This document shows, in pieces, positions 26,935 through 35,873 of a stretch of 64,000 nucleotides of DNA; the stretch's first letter is position 1; every line of letters starts with the position of its first letter. This DNA comes from Candidatus Krumholzibacteriia bacterium (GTDB lineage: Bacteria > Krumholzibacteriota > Krumholzibacteriia > WVZY01 > JAKEHA01). The position numbers and the translations under genes are program-made. The notes under the pieces are model-generated. The model had not been told where the DNA came from, did no database searches, and saw nothing but the letters and a program-made list of their open reading frames with translations. Location of the stretch: contig JAOUHG010000006.1 in the NCBI GenBank assembly GCA_029865265.1, positions 62,001-126,000 on the forward strand, given 5' to 3'.

Positions 26935-28374
26935 ATGAAGACCAAGCACGACGCATTCGACCTTCTCATAATCGATTCCAACGACTGGGATGCGGAGCAC
27001 GTCCGCGCCAGCCTGCGGGGGCTTTCCCGGCCGGTCCGCTTCGTCGGCGCCAGCGACCTAGACCGCCCCGACGCGCACGTGGACATCGTGATCCTCGGTT
27101 TCAGCGACGACGTCTCGCTCAATACCTCGCGGTCCACCCTGGAGAAGGCACGCCGCGTGTCGCCGGGCGCGCAGATCATCCTGTGCGTCCCGCCCGACCT
27201 GCCCAACCTGGACCAGAAGGTGCTGCAGATTCGCGCGCGCGCGTTCGTGTTCAAGCCCATCGACGACGAACCCTTCCACGAGTTGATCGAGCAGATCCTC
27301 TCGCAGATGCACCTGCGCCGCGAGCGCCAGGAACATGCGCGCAGCACGCGCCGCTCCACCAAAGTCGACGAAATTGTCGGTGAGAGCGAGCCCATCCGCC
27401 ACGTGCTCGAACTGATCGACCGCGTCGCCGAGAGCACCACCACCTCGGTGCTGCTGCAGGGCGAGTCCGGCGTTGGCAAGAGCCTGTTCGCGCACACCAT
27501 CCACGAGCGTTCGCGCACCTCGGAAGGGCCCTTCATCGAAATCAACTGCGCGGCCATTCCCGCCACGCTGATCGAGAGCGAACTGTTCGGTTACGAACCG
27601 GGCGCCTTCACGGATGCGCGCGGACAGAAGACCGGCCTCATCGAGCTCGCCGACGGCGGCTCCCTGTTTCTCGACGAAATCACCGAGATTCCACTGGTCA
27701 CGCAGGTCAAGCTGCTGAAGTTCCTGGACTCGAAACGCTTCCGCCGCCTGGGCGGGGAACGCGAAATCGAAGTCGAGACGCGCGTCATCGCGGCCAGCAA
27801 TCGCGACATCCACGGCGAGGTGGCGCGGGGCGCGTTCCGCGAGGACCTCTACTACCGGCTCAACGTGGTCGAGATCGTGGTGCCGCCGCTGCGCAAGCGC
27901 CCCGGCGACATTGCGGCCATCACCCGTCACTATCTGGGCGCCTTCAAGAAGAAGTTCGGACGGCCCAACCTGGACATCTCGCCAGCGGCGGCGGCGCTGA
28001 TCCGCGAGTACCCCTGGCCCGGAAACGTGCGCGAACTGGTGAACGTGCTGGAACGCGCCGTACTCTTGTGCAAGTCCGACACCGTCGAGCCCGAGCACCT
28101 GCCCATCGAACGGCCCGCCGCGGCCCCGCAGCCCGTGGGGGTACGGCGCAACAGCGGGCGCATCGAGATCGACCTGCCCCCCGGTGCCATCACGCTGGAT
28201 CAACTGGAAAGGGCGTTCATCGAGGCAACCCTCAAGCGCACGCGCGGCAACGTGTCGCGGGCGGCCGAGCTGATGGGAATCAGCCGCGGCGCGCTACGCA
28301 ACAAGCTCACCCGCTACCGCATCGACCCCCGCGCCTTCAGCCGCCCCGCCTACGCGCTCGCCGACCAGGATTGA
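26935..28374 (+). CDS. sigma-54 activator with degenerate receiver domain and GAFTDA loop
   Basis: A 479-residue NtrC-type architecture: receiver-like domain (about 8-122), AAA+ domain (about 145-385) and Fis-type HTH (about 430-470, RGNVSRAAELMGISRGALRNKL). In the receiver, the first acidic patch (D14, D17) and the Lys of FKPID (K107) are kept. The phospho-acceptor position in VDIVILGFSDD is Gly55, so it cannot be phosphorylated in the usual way. Walker A is GESGVGKS (176-183), Walker B is GSLFLDEI, and the sigma-54 loop reads GAFTDA (223-228) instead of GAFTGA. The ATG at 26935 starts just before the domain. A sigma-54 promoter and palindrome upstream indicate autoregulation. Probable operon with the next two genes. 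Confidence 0.9.
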   Translation: MKTKHDAFDLLIIDSNDWDAEHVRASLRGLSRPVRFVGASDLDRPDAHVDIVILGFSDDVSLNTSRSTLEKARRVSPGAQIILCVPPDLPNLDQKVLQIRARAFVFKPIDDEPFHELIEQILSQMHLRRERQEHARSTRRSTKVDEIVGESEPIRHVLELIDRVAESTTTSVLLQGESGVGKSLFAHTIHERSRTSEGPFIEINCAAIPATLIESELFGYEPGAFTDARGQKTGLIELADGGSLFLDEITEIPLVTQVKLLKFLDSKRFRRLGGEREIEVETRVIAASNRDIHGEVARGAFREDLYYRLNVVEIVVPPLRKRPGDIAAITRHYLGAFKKKFGRPNLDISPAAAALIREYPWPGNVRELVNVLERAVLLCKSDTVEPEHLPIERPAAAPQPVGVRRNSGRIEIDLPPGAITLDQLERAFIEATLKRTRGNVSRAAELMGISRGALRNKLTRYRIDPRAFSRPAYALADQD

Positions 28375-28407
28375 TGCCGGGCGGGCGATCCGCTAGCATG
28401 GGTCGCC

Positions 28408-28902
28408 ATGAGCAACTCCCAACCCATCGCCGTGCGCGCCGCGCGCATGGACGACGCAGAACGAATCGCGGAGTACAACCGTCTGCTGGCGCTTGAATCG
28501 GAAGACAAGGTGCTGGACCTGAACACGCTCAGCGCCGGTGTGCGGCGCGGCCTGTCCCACCCCGAACTGTGCCGCTACTTCATCGCCACCGCGGGCGGCA
28601 CGCCGGTGGGCACCACCATGGTGACCTTCGAACTCACCGACTGGCGCGACGGCGTGCTGTGGTGGCTGCAGAGTGTCTACGTGGAACCGGCGTTTCGCCG
28701 CCACGGCGTGTTCCGCGCCATCTACGCCTTCATCGAAGCGGAGGCGCGCCGCCAGGGCGAGGTGCGCGGCCTGCGCCTCTACGTGCACCGCACCAACCAG
28801 CGCGCCATGCGCACCTACGAGAACGTGGGCATGCGCAAGGCGGACTATGACCTCTACGAGCACGACTGGTCCGGCGCCGTCCGCCACGCCGATGGCCGCT
28901 AG
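28408..28902 (+). CDS. GNAT-family N-acetyltransferase
   Basis: A 164-residue single GNAT domain that should transfer an acetyl group from acetyl-CoA to an unknown amine. The central strand-helix element WLQSVYVEPAFRRHGVFRAI (about residues 88-107) contains the R-x-x-G-x-[FY] pyrophosphate loop. A C-terminal LRLYVHRTNQRAMRTYENVG matches motif B with the conserved Asn and Tyr. ATG at 28408, 33 bp after the activator. It overlaps the SGNH hydrolase gene by 11 bases, so the three genes are likely one transcript. Confidence 0.88.
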   Translation: MSNSQPIAVRAARMDDAERIAEYNRLLALESEDKVLDLNTLSAGVRRGLSHPELCRYFIATAGGTPVGTTMVTFELTDWRDGVLWWLQSVYVEPAFRRHGVFRAIYAFIEAEARRQGEVRGLRLYVHRTNQRAMRTYENVGMRKADYDLYEHDWSGAVRHADGR

Positions 28903-30208
28903 GCGCGGCGCGGTTCGCCTGCTGCTCCTCCTCGCGGGGTTCACCCTGCTGGCGGGCGCGGCCCTGCACAACCCGTGGACGGTACGGCTCGCGGTGCGCG
29001 CCGCCAGTGCGCTGGTGCACCGAACGGTCGCCGTTCCCGACAGCGCGCTCATCCATCGCGCACAACTCGCCTACCTCGTCGCGGGCGTCGTCGTCCTGCT
29101 GGCCGCGTATCTCATCGGCCGCCTTCCCCCGCTCGACCGCTTCTTCCGCCGCCCGCTGGTGGAGAAGATCATGCTGGCACTGGTGGTGCTGCTGCTCCCC
29201 CTGGTGTGGCTCGAGGTCGGGCTGCGCCCCTTCGTCCCGCCGCAGGAGAAAACCACCACGCTGTTCCTGCGCGACGACGCGCTGGGCTGGAAACTGCGGC
29301 CGAACGCGGTGGACCAGTGGGGCGGCGTGGAGGTGCATGTGAACGCGCGCGGCTTTCGCGGGCCGGTGGTTCCCTACGAGCGCGCCGGAAACGCGCGCCG
29401 CATTCTGTACCTCGGAGATTCGGTGACCTTCGGCTACCGCGTCGCGCGCTGGGAGGACACGTGGCCCTTTGTCCTCGCGGATTCCCTCCGCGCGCGCGAT
29501 TCGATTCCGGTGGAGACGGTCAACCTGGCGGTGGAGGGATACTCGCAGTGGCAGGAACTCCTGCTGCTCGCCGGCGAGGGCGAAAAGTACGCGCCCGACC
29601 TGGTGGTGGTGGGGTTCGTCCTCAACGACGTGACCGAGATGTTTCACCTGGCGCGTTTTGGCGGTTCCGACGAGAGCTTCCAGCTGCGGCAGTCCTACTC
29701 CTCGCCCTTGCAGAAGCTGCTGGCAAAGAGCGCGCTGGTCTATGAACTGCAGAACGTGATCCGCGAGGTCAAGGCGCGGCGCGCGCTGGGCGAGGACCTG
29801 CGCCTGGGTGCGATCCGGCAGGAACAGCTGGAGGTGGAGTCGCTGATGCGTTCGCCGGAGGCGCCCGCCGTGCGCACCGCGTGGGACATCGCGCTGGCCG
29901 ACCTGCAGCGCATCGCCGGCTGGTGCGAGGCGCGCGACGTCCCGGTGCTGGTGGTGGTGTTTCCTTTTACGGTGCAACTGGAGGACCCGGAAGGACTGGG
30001 CGCGCCGCAGAAGGTGATCGACGGATACACGCGCGCGCGCGGGATTCCCGCCCTCGACCTGCTCCCGCTGCTGGTGGACTACTCGCGCGACACCGGCGCC
30101 GCGCCGACGGACATCTTCCTCGACCACGACCACCTCTCCGAGACCGGCCACCGCGTGGTGGCAGGCCTGGTCGCGAAGCCAGTTGCGGAACTGCTCGCGA
30201 ACCCCTGA
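28892..30208 (+). CDS. membrane-anchored SGNH/GDSL hydrolase
   Basis: A 438-residue protein with three hydrophobic segments in the first about 115 residues (LLLLLAGFTLLAGAAL, LAYLVAGVVVLLAAYLIG and IMLALVVLLLPLVWLEVGL), then an extracytoplasmic SGNH domain. Block I is ILYLGDSVTFGYRV with the nucleophilic Ser. A central FVLNDVTEM supplies Asn. The C-terminal FLDHDHLSETGH supplies the Asp/His pair. Such membrane-tethered SGNH proteins often act as O-acyl esterases or transferases on envelope glycans, which would fit the GNAT gene beside it (inference). ATG at 28892; it overlaps the GNAT gene by 11 bases. It ends 10 bp from a convergent gene. Confidence 0.82.
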   Translation: MAARRGAVRLLLLLAGFTLLAGAALHNPWTVRLAVRAASALVHRTVAVPDSALIHRAQLAYLVAGVVVLLAAYLIGRLPPLDRFFRRPLVEKIMLALVVLLLPLVWLEVGLRPFVPPQEKTTTLFLRDDALGWKLRPNAVDQWGGVEVHVNARGFRGPVVPYERAGNARRILYLGDSVTFGYRVARWEDTWPFVLADSLRARDSIPVETVNLAVEGYSQWQELLLLAGEGEKYAPDLVVVGFVLNDVTEMFHLARFGGSDESFQLRQSYSSPLQKLLAKSALVYELQNVIREVKARRALGEDLRLGAIRQEQLEVESLMRSPEAPAVRTAWDIALADLQRIAGWCEARDVPVLVVVFPFTVQLEDPEGLGAPQKVIDGYTRARGIPALDLLPLLVDYSRDTGAAPTDIFLDHDHLSETGHRVVAGLVAKPVAELLANP

Positions 30209-30218
30209 TTCCGAATCT

Positions 30219-33200
30219 CTAGAACGAGAACCCGACGACCACGTAGTAGCGCCACTGCGGGTCGTAGTAGACCGGGGCGACGGCCGCGATGGGGTTCACG
30301 TACACGGCGGGGTCGATGGCATACGCGGCCGCGAAGTTCACCGTGGTGGGATAGGAATAGAACGACCCCATGTTGAGCCGCAGCTCTCCGCCCACGTTGC
30401 TGTAGTAGTTGCGGTCGAGGGTGGGGTCGTCGGTGGGCAGGTTGCCGTCGTTCCACGCGCTCGCGGCCTCGTAGAAGATGCCGCCGTACAGGTCCTTGAT
30501 GGTGAGCCAGGACGCCTGGCGGTTGATCTTGCGCCAGATGGGAAAACGGTAGGTTACGCTGGCCAGCGCGCCCTTGCGCCCGCCGATGGCGTAGTAGGTG
30601 TAGCCGCGCAGGCGGTCCATGCCGCCCATGTAGACCCAGAAGAAGTCGTCCACCGGTTTGTCGATCAGCGACGCCATCAGGCGGACCTGCAGCGTATGCC
30701 GCCAGCCCGGGAGCGCCAGGTACTCCCGCCAATCGACGGTGTACTGGCCAAATTGATAGCGCGTGAACTTGGGATTCACCCCGTAATCGAACTCGCCGCT
30801 CACGAACAGGTCATCGTTGGCGAACATCGCGTCGACGATGATCTCACGGCCGCCGCGGGGGTTGATGTCGCTGTCCACCGCGCGCGTGATCGACTTGTAG
30901 TACCAGTTGAAATGCGCCTCGTTGCCCACGAAGTACTTCCAGCCCACCGGCTGTTCCGGAATGGGGGTGACGCCCTGGTCGTTGAGCGGCACGTACTCCG
31001 GGGTGAGGAACACGTTGTACTCGCTGTGATTCCACCACACGCGCATCTCGTTGCGCCGGGTGCGGCTGTAGCGGTCTTCGAACTCGAAGCGCAGGCCCAG
31101 GTCGCCGGACCAGACATCGTAGCGGTAGTCGATATAATAGTAGCGATCGAGCTCCTCGATGGGAAACTGGTCGGCGTACTTCTGGCGCACGCGGTAGTAC
31201 GACATGTAGAAGACCGGAAACAGCTTGCGCAGTTCGAAATCGATCACCGCGTCGAACTCTCCATCCGCCCCGTACGATCCCCCGAAGAAGAGGCTCTGGC
31301 GCTCCAAGATCTCGTTGTTGGAAACGAACAGTCCCGCGCGCGGCTTGTTGTTCCACAGCACGAAGCGCGGGTAGAACTGGAATCCGGTGTAGTCCCACTT
31401 GTAGGGCGTGCTCTCGTAGGTCTGCTGCAGCGGTGATCCCGGCTGCGCCGCGCCGGAGACGTCCGCCAGCGCGCCGCTCGACGCCAGCTGCACGCCGTCG
31501 CCCACCGGACGGTACCGGCCCGACAGGCTGCCCTTGAGATCCTGACACTCCTCGAACTCGCCGGCCGCGCGCTCGGCATACACCGTCTCCGGCATTTCCG
31601 CCACCGGTGCCTGCGACCCGCCCAGCAGCCGGAGGTGGTAACCGGCGCCGGAGTACCCCGAGTAGGCCACCGCCCCGTCCGAAGACGCGATGTCGGGCAT
31701 GAACGCCCCGCCCGCCACGTTGGACAGCTGTGCGATCTCCCCGCTGGCCAGGTCCATGCGGTAGATGTTGAAGATGCCGGTGCGGTCCGACGAAAACACG
31801 AAGCCGTCGCCGTCCGCGGTCCAGCGCGCGTCGCGCTCGTCGTTGATGGTGCGCAGTTCGTAACGGAAATCACTGCCGTCGGCCGCGATCGACGCGATGT
31901 CGCGCGTTCCCTCGGTGAATATCCCGAACAGGATGCGCGAACCGTCCGGCGAGTACTGCGGCGCATACAACTGAAGCCCGCCCTCGCCGCCGTAGATGAC
32001 ACGCATGCCGGAACCGTCGGCGTTCATAACGGCCATGCGGTGGCTTCCGTCGGCGTTCAGTACGCACACGATCTGCCCGCCGTCGGGCGACCACTGCGGC
32101 TCGGCGGCGCGCGCCTTGCGGGTGATGCGCGTCTCTTTCTTTGTGGCCAGGTCATACACGAACAGGTCACTCAGGCGCGCCCCGTACGAGTCCGCGCGTT
32201 CGTGCTTGGCGTACGCCAGCCGGCCGCCGTCGGACGAGAACACCGGCCGCGACGAGACCCCGCCCTCGATGCGGTCGAGCTCCTTGCCGTCGCGCCCGGT
32301 GATGTACAGGCTGGTCGCGGCGTAGTCGCTGCCCTTGTTGCACAGAAATGCAATGCGCGCGCCGTCCGGGCTGAACGTCGGCGCGACGGTCATGAAGCCG
32401 TCGTCGCACACCACGTCACCCGCGCGCAGGTCGGGCTTCACCGGCGCGAGTTGCCGGTCGTAGCGGGCGCTGAGCGACGCCACCCAGTCCCGGTAGATGT
32501 CCCTGCCGCCCTTGCCGGTGACGTCCTTCATGGCGCCGTCCATGGTGAGCCGGTAGAACTTCCCCAGGCGCTCGTTGATCCTGTCGATCGACTCGGGGCC
32601 GTAGGTGGCGGCGATGTAGCGCACCAGGCCGTAGCCGTGGTCGTAGACCTGCTCGTTGCCGAGCCCGCGATGCCCCAGAAACCCCATGTCGTCGTAGGTC
32701 AGCATTCGGTCCTCGGTGACCGCCATGCGCAGGATCATGTCGCGGTGCGTGTCCCAGCAGTCATAGCGCCTGCCGGGCGACTGGTACTGCGCCACTCCCT
32801 CGGCCCACCACGCCGGTACCACCGTGCCGGTGATGGGATACGAGATGATCAAGTCGGGATAGCCGGTGATCACGTCGGGGCGCTTCTCGGTCTCGAAACC
32901 GACGGCCTGGAAGTACAACGCGGGAATGCGCAACGGCATCTTCATGGATGCCTGGATGGCGACGATGTGGGTGAACTCGTGGGTGACGACGTTCTGGATC
33001 CAGTCGGTCGTTCCCCGCAGGCCGAACTCCAGGTTGGTGGCCCAGATCTCGATCTTGTTGTCGTAGTAGTAGGCGGCGCCGTTGGCGTAGTCCTCGGTGT
33101 CGAGGATCACGAAGTGACAGCGCTTGGGCTCGTACTCGTACACCCCGGTGATGAAGGGGTAGATCTCCTCGGCAACCCGCGCGACTTCCTGCGCAGTCCA

Positions 33201-33362
33201 CTCCGCGCCTGCATGGTAGTGGACGTCGAAGTGCTCGGTGGAAAGCGTGCGCCAGTCGAGGCCGGGGTTGGGTACCGACCACGCCGTGTCCACGGCATAG
33301 GGCACCGGCGCGAGCGCTCCAAGGAGGATCACGCCGCAGATGAAGAGTCTTCGTGCGTGCAT
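30219..33362 (-). CDS. HExxH peptidase / TolB-type propeller / outer-membrane barrel fusion protein
   Basis: A 1047-residue exported protein. A signal peptide (about 1-22) is followed by a peptidase-MA-like domain with HEFTH (H128, E129, H132) and WWAEGVAQYQ downstream as the third-ligand helix. From about 320 to 620 there are PD40/TolB-type propeller repeats (APTFSPDGARIAFL, SPDGGQIVCVLNADG, YSPDGSRILFGIF). The last about 380 residues are alternating amphipathic strands rich in Tyr/Trp ending RYYVVVGFSF, with a terminal Phe typical of outer-membrane barrels. It would be a surface protease-like sensor or processing factor (inference). ATG at 33362. A 17-bp-spaced promoter with an operator-like palindrome at +1 precedes it. 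Confidence 0.85.
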   Translation of the reverse strand: MHARRLFICGVILLGALAPVPYAVDTAWSVPNPGLDWRTLSTEHFDVHYHAGAEWTAQEVARVAEEIYPFITGVYEYEPKRCHFVILDTEDYANGAAYYYDNKIEIWATNLEFGLRGTTDWIQNVVTHEFTHIVAIQASMKMPLRIPALYFQAVGFETEKRPDVITGYPDLIISYPITGTVVPAWWAEGVAQYQSPGRRYDCWDTHRDMILRMAVTEDRMLTYDDMGFLGHRGLGNEQVYDHGYGLVRYIAATYGPESIDRINERLGKFYRLTMDGAMKDVTGKGGRDIYRDWVASLSARYDRQLAPVKPDLRAGDVVCDDGFMTVAPTFSPDGARIAFLCNKGSDYAATSLYITGRDGKELDRIEGGVSSRPVFSSDGGRLAYAKHERADSYGARLSDLFVYDLATKKETRITRKARAAEPQWSPDGGQIVCVLNADGSHRMAVMNADGSGMRVIYGGEGGLQLYAPQYSPDGSRILFGIFTEGTRDIASIAADGSDFRYELRTINDERDARWTADGDGFVFSSDRTGIFNIYRMDLASGEIAQLSNVAGGAFMPDIASSDGAVAYSGYSGAGYHLRLLGGSQAPVAEMPETVYAERAAGEFEECQDLKGSLSGRYRPVGDGVQLASSGALADVSGAAQPGSPLQQTYESTPYKWDYTGFQFYPRFVLWNNKPRAGLFVSNNEILERQSLFFGGSYGADGEFDAVIDFELRKLFPVFYMSYYRVRQKYADQFPIEELDRYYYIDYRYDVWSGDLGLRFEFEDRYSRTRRNEMRVWWNHSEYNVFLTPEYVPLNDQGVTPIPEQPVGWKYFVGNEAHFNWYYKSITRAVDSDINPRGGREIIVDAMFANDDLFVSGEFDYGVNPKFTRYQFGQYTVDWREYLALPGWRHTLQVRLMASLIDKPVDDFFWVYMGGMDRLRGYTYYAIGGRKGALASVTYRFPIWRKINRQASWLTIKDLYGGIFYEAASAWNDGNLPTDDPTLDRNYYSNVGGELRLNMGSFYSYPTTVNFAAAYAIDPAVYVNPIAAVAPVYYDPQWRYYVVVGFSF

Positions 33363-33403
33363 GTAGTACCGCTGGTAAACGACAGGGGGGTCTGACGATC
33401 AGA

Positions 33404-33418
33404 GGAACGATTTGTTCC
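33404..33418. promoter_or_regulatory. operator-like palindrome at the start site of the 33.4-kb gene
   Basis: GGAAC-N5-GTTCC (33404-33408 and 33414-33418) is a perfect inverted repeat with AT-containing centre GATTT. It lies directly on the predicted transcription start (near 33417), the position where repressors block promoters. The regulator is unknown. Confidence 0.45.
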
Positions 33419-33423
33419 GTAAT

Positions 33424-33452
33424 AATTTAGCGCGAATTCCGGCCGGAGTCAA
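33424..33452 (-). promoter_or_regulatory. sigma-70-type promoter of the peptidase-propeller-barrel gene
   Basis: On the minus strand TTGACT (33452-33447, 5/6) and TAAATT (33429-33424, 4/6) are separated by 17 bp. The predicted start is about 55 nt before the ATG at 33362. It sits in the only AT-rich patch of the 111-bp gap. Confidence 0.6.
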
Positions 33453-33473
33453 TCGCGCTCTCGCGCGGGAGGA

Positions 33474-35873
33474 TCACAACAGCCGCGGCGCGTCGGGGAT
33501 GCGGGTGGTGGCGCGCGGCACCCCGCGGGCAAAGAGCGACCGCTCGAGCTCGATCAGATGCACGGCGCCGGACGCGATATCCGCCTGCAGCGCCTCGACA
33601 ACCTCGTCCTTGGCGGTCACGTAGATCACCTGCCAGCCACGCCCCACCAGATTGCGCAGCATCTTCATCAGCGAGCGCATGCGCTCCCGGTCGGCTTTCA
33701 GGAATGGATCATCCAGAATGAAGAAACCCTTCGTATCCGGAAGCATCCGCTCCGCGATGCTGGCCCGGATGGCCACGTAAAGCTGGTCGAACGCGCCCCC
33801 CGACAGCGCCCGTGCGGGCAGCCGCTTGCCGTCCGCCAGCTCCACCACGATCTCGCCGTCCTCCAGGTGCACCGCCCGGTAGCGCCCGCCGGTGATGTCG
33901 CGGAACCAGCGCGACACCAGCGTTCCCTCCCCGAACAGCTCACCCACCTTCTCGTCCTCTTCGGCCTCGATCTCCTGCACGATGCGGATGGCTTCCTTGG
34001 CCAGCCGCGCGTCGCGCTGCACGGACTCGCAGAACTCCAGCAGGTGCAGCCGTGCCGTTTCCAGTTCGCGGGCGGTGCGGCAGTTCACCGGCGGCTCCAG
34101 CACGCCGAGGTCCGCAATGCGGACCTTGATGGCGTCCAGGTCCCGGCGGGTCTTCTCCAGACGCTGCCGAAGCGCACGCTCGTCGTCGGTGATGCGCACG
34201 AGCTCCGCCTCGGCCCGGGCCACCGCGTCGGGATCCGCCTCGGTCACTTCGGCGGGCAACGCCTCCAGGCCTCGCATCGCTTCCGCCTCGCAAACCCGCA
34301 GGAATCCGTCCCGGTCCGCGGCGCGCAGCGCGGCGGGAATCCAGCCGCGCAACAGGGTGAGACGGGCGCCGATCCCGTTCTCCAGCCCGCGCCGCTTCTC
34401 CACCGCCACCTCCAGCAGTTCCACCGTCTCGAATCCGCTGGCCGCGCGCAGCGACTCCAGCGCCGCGTGGGTGGTGGCGATGCCCGCGCGCCGGTCCGCC
34501 TCGTTGCGCTCGATCGCGGCGACGTCCGACTCGCGCTGGCGTACCTGCACCTCGGCGTCGCGCGCCCGCTCCACCGCCTGCGCGGCATCGCGTTCCAGCG
34601 CGTCGATGGCCTCTTCCACCCCGGCCACCGAACCCGCCGCGAGCCCCAGTCGCGCCGCCACCGCCAGCAACTCCGCTTCTCTGCGCACCAGCCCCGCGCG
34701 CGTCCGGGAACCGCGCACCAGCAGCGCCCCGCACCACCCCGCGGCGGCGACACACGCCACCGCCGCCCCCACCGCGATGGGGGATTGGAAGAGCAGCGCG
34801 AACACGACCGCCGCGACGCCGAGAACACTCGACACCACCGTCACCGCCACCAGCGCGCGGGTTGCGTGTTCGGCATGCTCGCGGTCGCGGCGCTCCAGTT
34901 GCCAGGCTTCCAGCAGAGGGCGCAACTCACCCTGCGCGCGGTCGCGAAGCGCCTCCGCCCCCGCCGCCGCCGCGCGCATCGACTCCCACGCCGACATCGC
35001 CTCGTCGCGCGCGGCGCGCACCTCCTCACCGCGGGCAACCGCATCGGCGAGATCCTTCTCCAGCAACTCGCGCTTGACCAGCAGGCCGCGCCAAGCCGCC
35101 AGCTGCGCGTCATCCGCGTTGGCCAGTGTCGCCAACGTGGCCAGATCCGCGCGCGTCTCTTCCACCGCCCGCCGTGCATTCTCCAGACGCGTGCGCGTTT
35201 CCGCGGCGCGTAGCGTGCGCAGTTCCCCTTCGCAGCGTTCGCGCACCTCCGCAAGTTCCGCCAGGCGGCGTGAGGACACGTCGAATCCGTCCCGTTCCAG
35301 CGCGCCGCCCAGCTCGACCATGCGGTCGATCAGCCGCTCGGCGGCCGTCACCTGCTCGCCGATGCGCTTCTGATCGCGGTCCTTGCGGACGGTGAGTGGA
35401 CTGTCCGGGCTTGCGCTGCGCAGGCGCCCGATGCGCTTGAGCGCATCCTTGAGACGGTCGATGGCGGTGGACGACGTGCCACACAGGCGCTCGCTCACCC
35501 GGCCGTAGTACGCCTCCTCGTCGTTGAGCGCGAGGTCGCTGTCGCGGATGAGGAACACGTTGCGGAAGTCCTCCGGCGATATCGCCACCGGCGCAACATC
35601 CGCCAGCGATTCCTCCGCACCGATCTTGGTCTCGCCCGCGTGGGTGGTCACCACCACGAAACCTTCCGGGCGTTCGTCCACGCGCGTGAGGTTTCCGAAC
35701 AACTTGTAGTGCGAGCGCTTGAGGCCGTCCTTGAACAACATGCGCACCAGCGCGTCGATGAGCAACGTCTTGCCGCGTTCGTTGGGTCCGTGGATCACCG
35801 TGAACGGGGCGAGGGTCTCGTCGAGCGGCTGCAGGGGGCCGTAGCGGCTGATGCAAACCCGCTTAACGTGCAT
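33474..35873 (-). CDS. SbcC/Rad50-like ATPase of the YhaN type
   Basis: A 799-residue ABC-type SMC-like ATPase. Walker A is GPNERGKT (about 29-36). Long coiled-coil arms rich in Glu/Arg/Ala run from about 160 to 330 and 400 to 640. The ABC signature LSGGAFDQL and Walker B FFILDDPF are near the C-terminus. Two hydrophobic segments in the middle (about 335-390) interrupt the coils, where Rad50 would have a zinc hook; this is the YhaN-type layout and suggests membrane association at the arm tip. It overlaps the metallophosphoesterase gene by 11 bases. The pair is likely a nuclease complex processing DNA ends. Confidence 0.88.
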   Translation of the reverse strand: MHVKRVCISRYGPLQPLDETLAPFTVIHGPNERGKTLLIDALVRMLFKDGLKRSHYKLFGNLTRVDERPEGFVVVTTHAGETKIGAEESLADVAPVAISPEDFRNVFLIRDSDLALNDEEAYYGRVSERLCGTSSTAIDRLKDALKRIGRLRSASPDSPLTVRKDRDQKRIGEQVTAAERLIDRMVELGGALERDGFDVSSRRLAELAEVRERCEGELRTLRAAETRTRLENARRAVEETRADLATLATLANADDAQLAAWRGLLVKRELLEKDLADAVARGEEVRAARDEAMSAWESMRAAAAGAEALRDRAQGELRPLLEAWQLERRDREHAEHATRALVAVTVVSSVLGVAAVVFALLFQSPIAVGAAVACVAAAGWCGALLVRGSRTRAGLVRREAELLAVAARLGLAAGSVAGVEEAIDALERDAAQAVERARDAEVQVRQRESDVAAIERNEADRRAGIATTHAALESLRAASGFETVELLEVAVEKRRGLENGIGARLTLLRGWIPAALRAADRDGFLRVCEAEAMRGLEALPAEVTEADPDAVARAEAELVRITDDERALRQRLEKTRRDLDAIKVRIADLGVLEPPVNCRTARELETARLHLLEFCESVQRDARLAKEAIRIVQEIEAEEDEKVGELFGEGTLVSRWFRDITGGRYRAVHLEDGEIVVELADGKRLPARALSGGAFDQLYVAIRASIAERMLPDTKGFFILDDPFLKADRERMRSLMKMLRNLVGRGWQVIYVTAKDEVVEALQADIASGAVHLIELERSLFARGVPRATTRIPDAPRLL

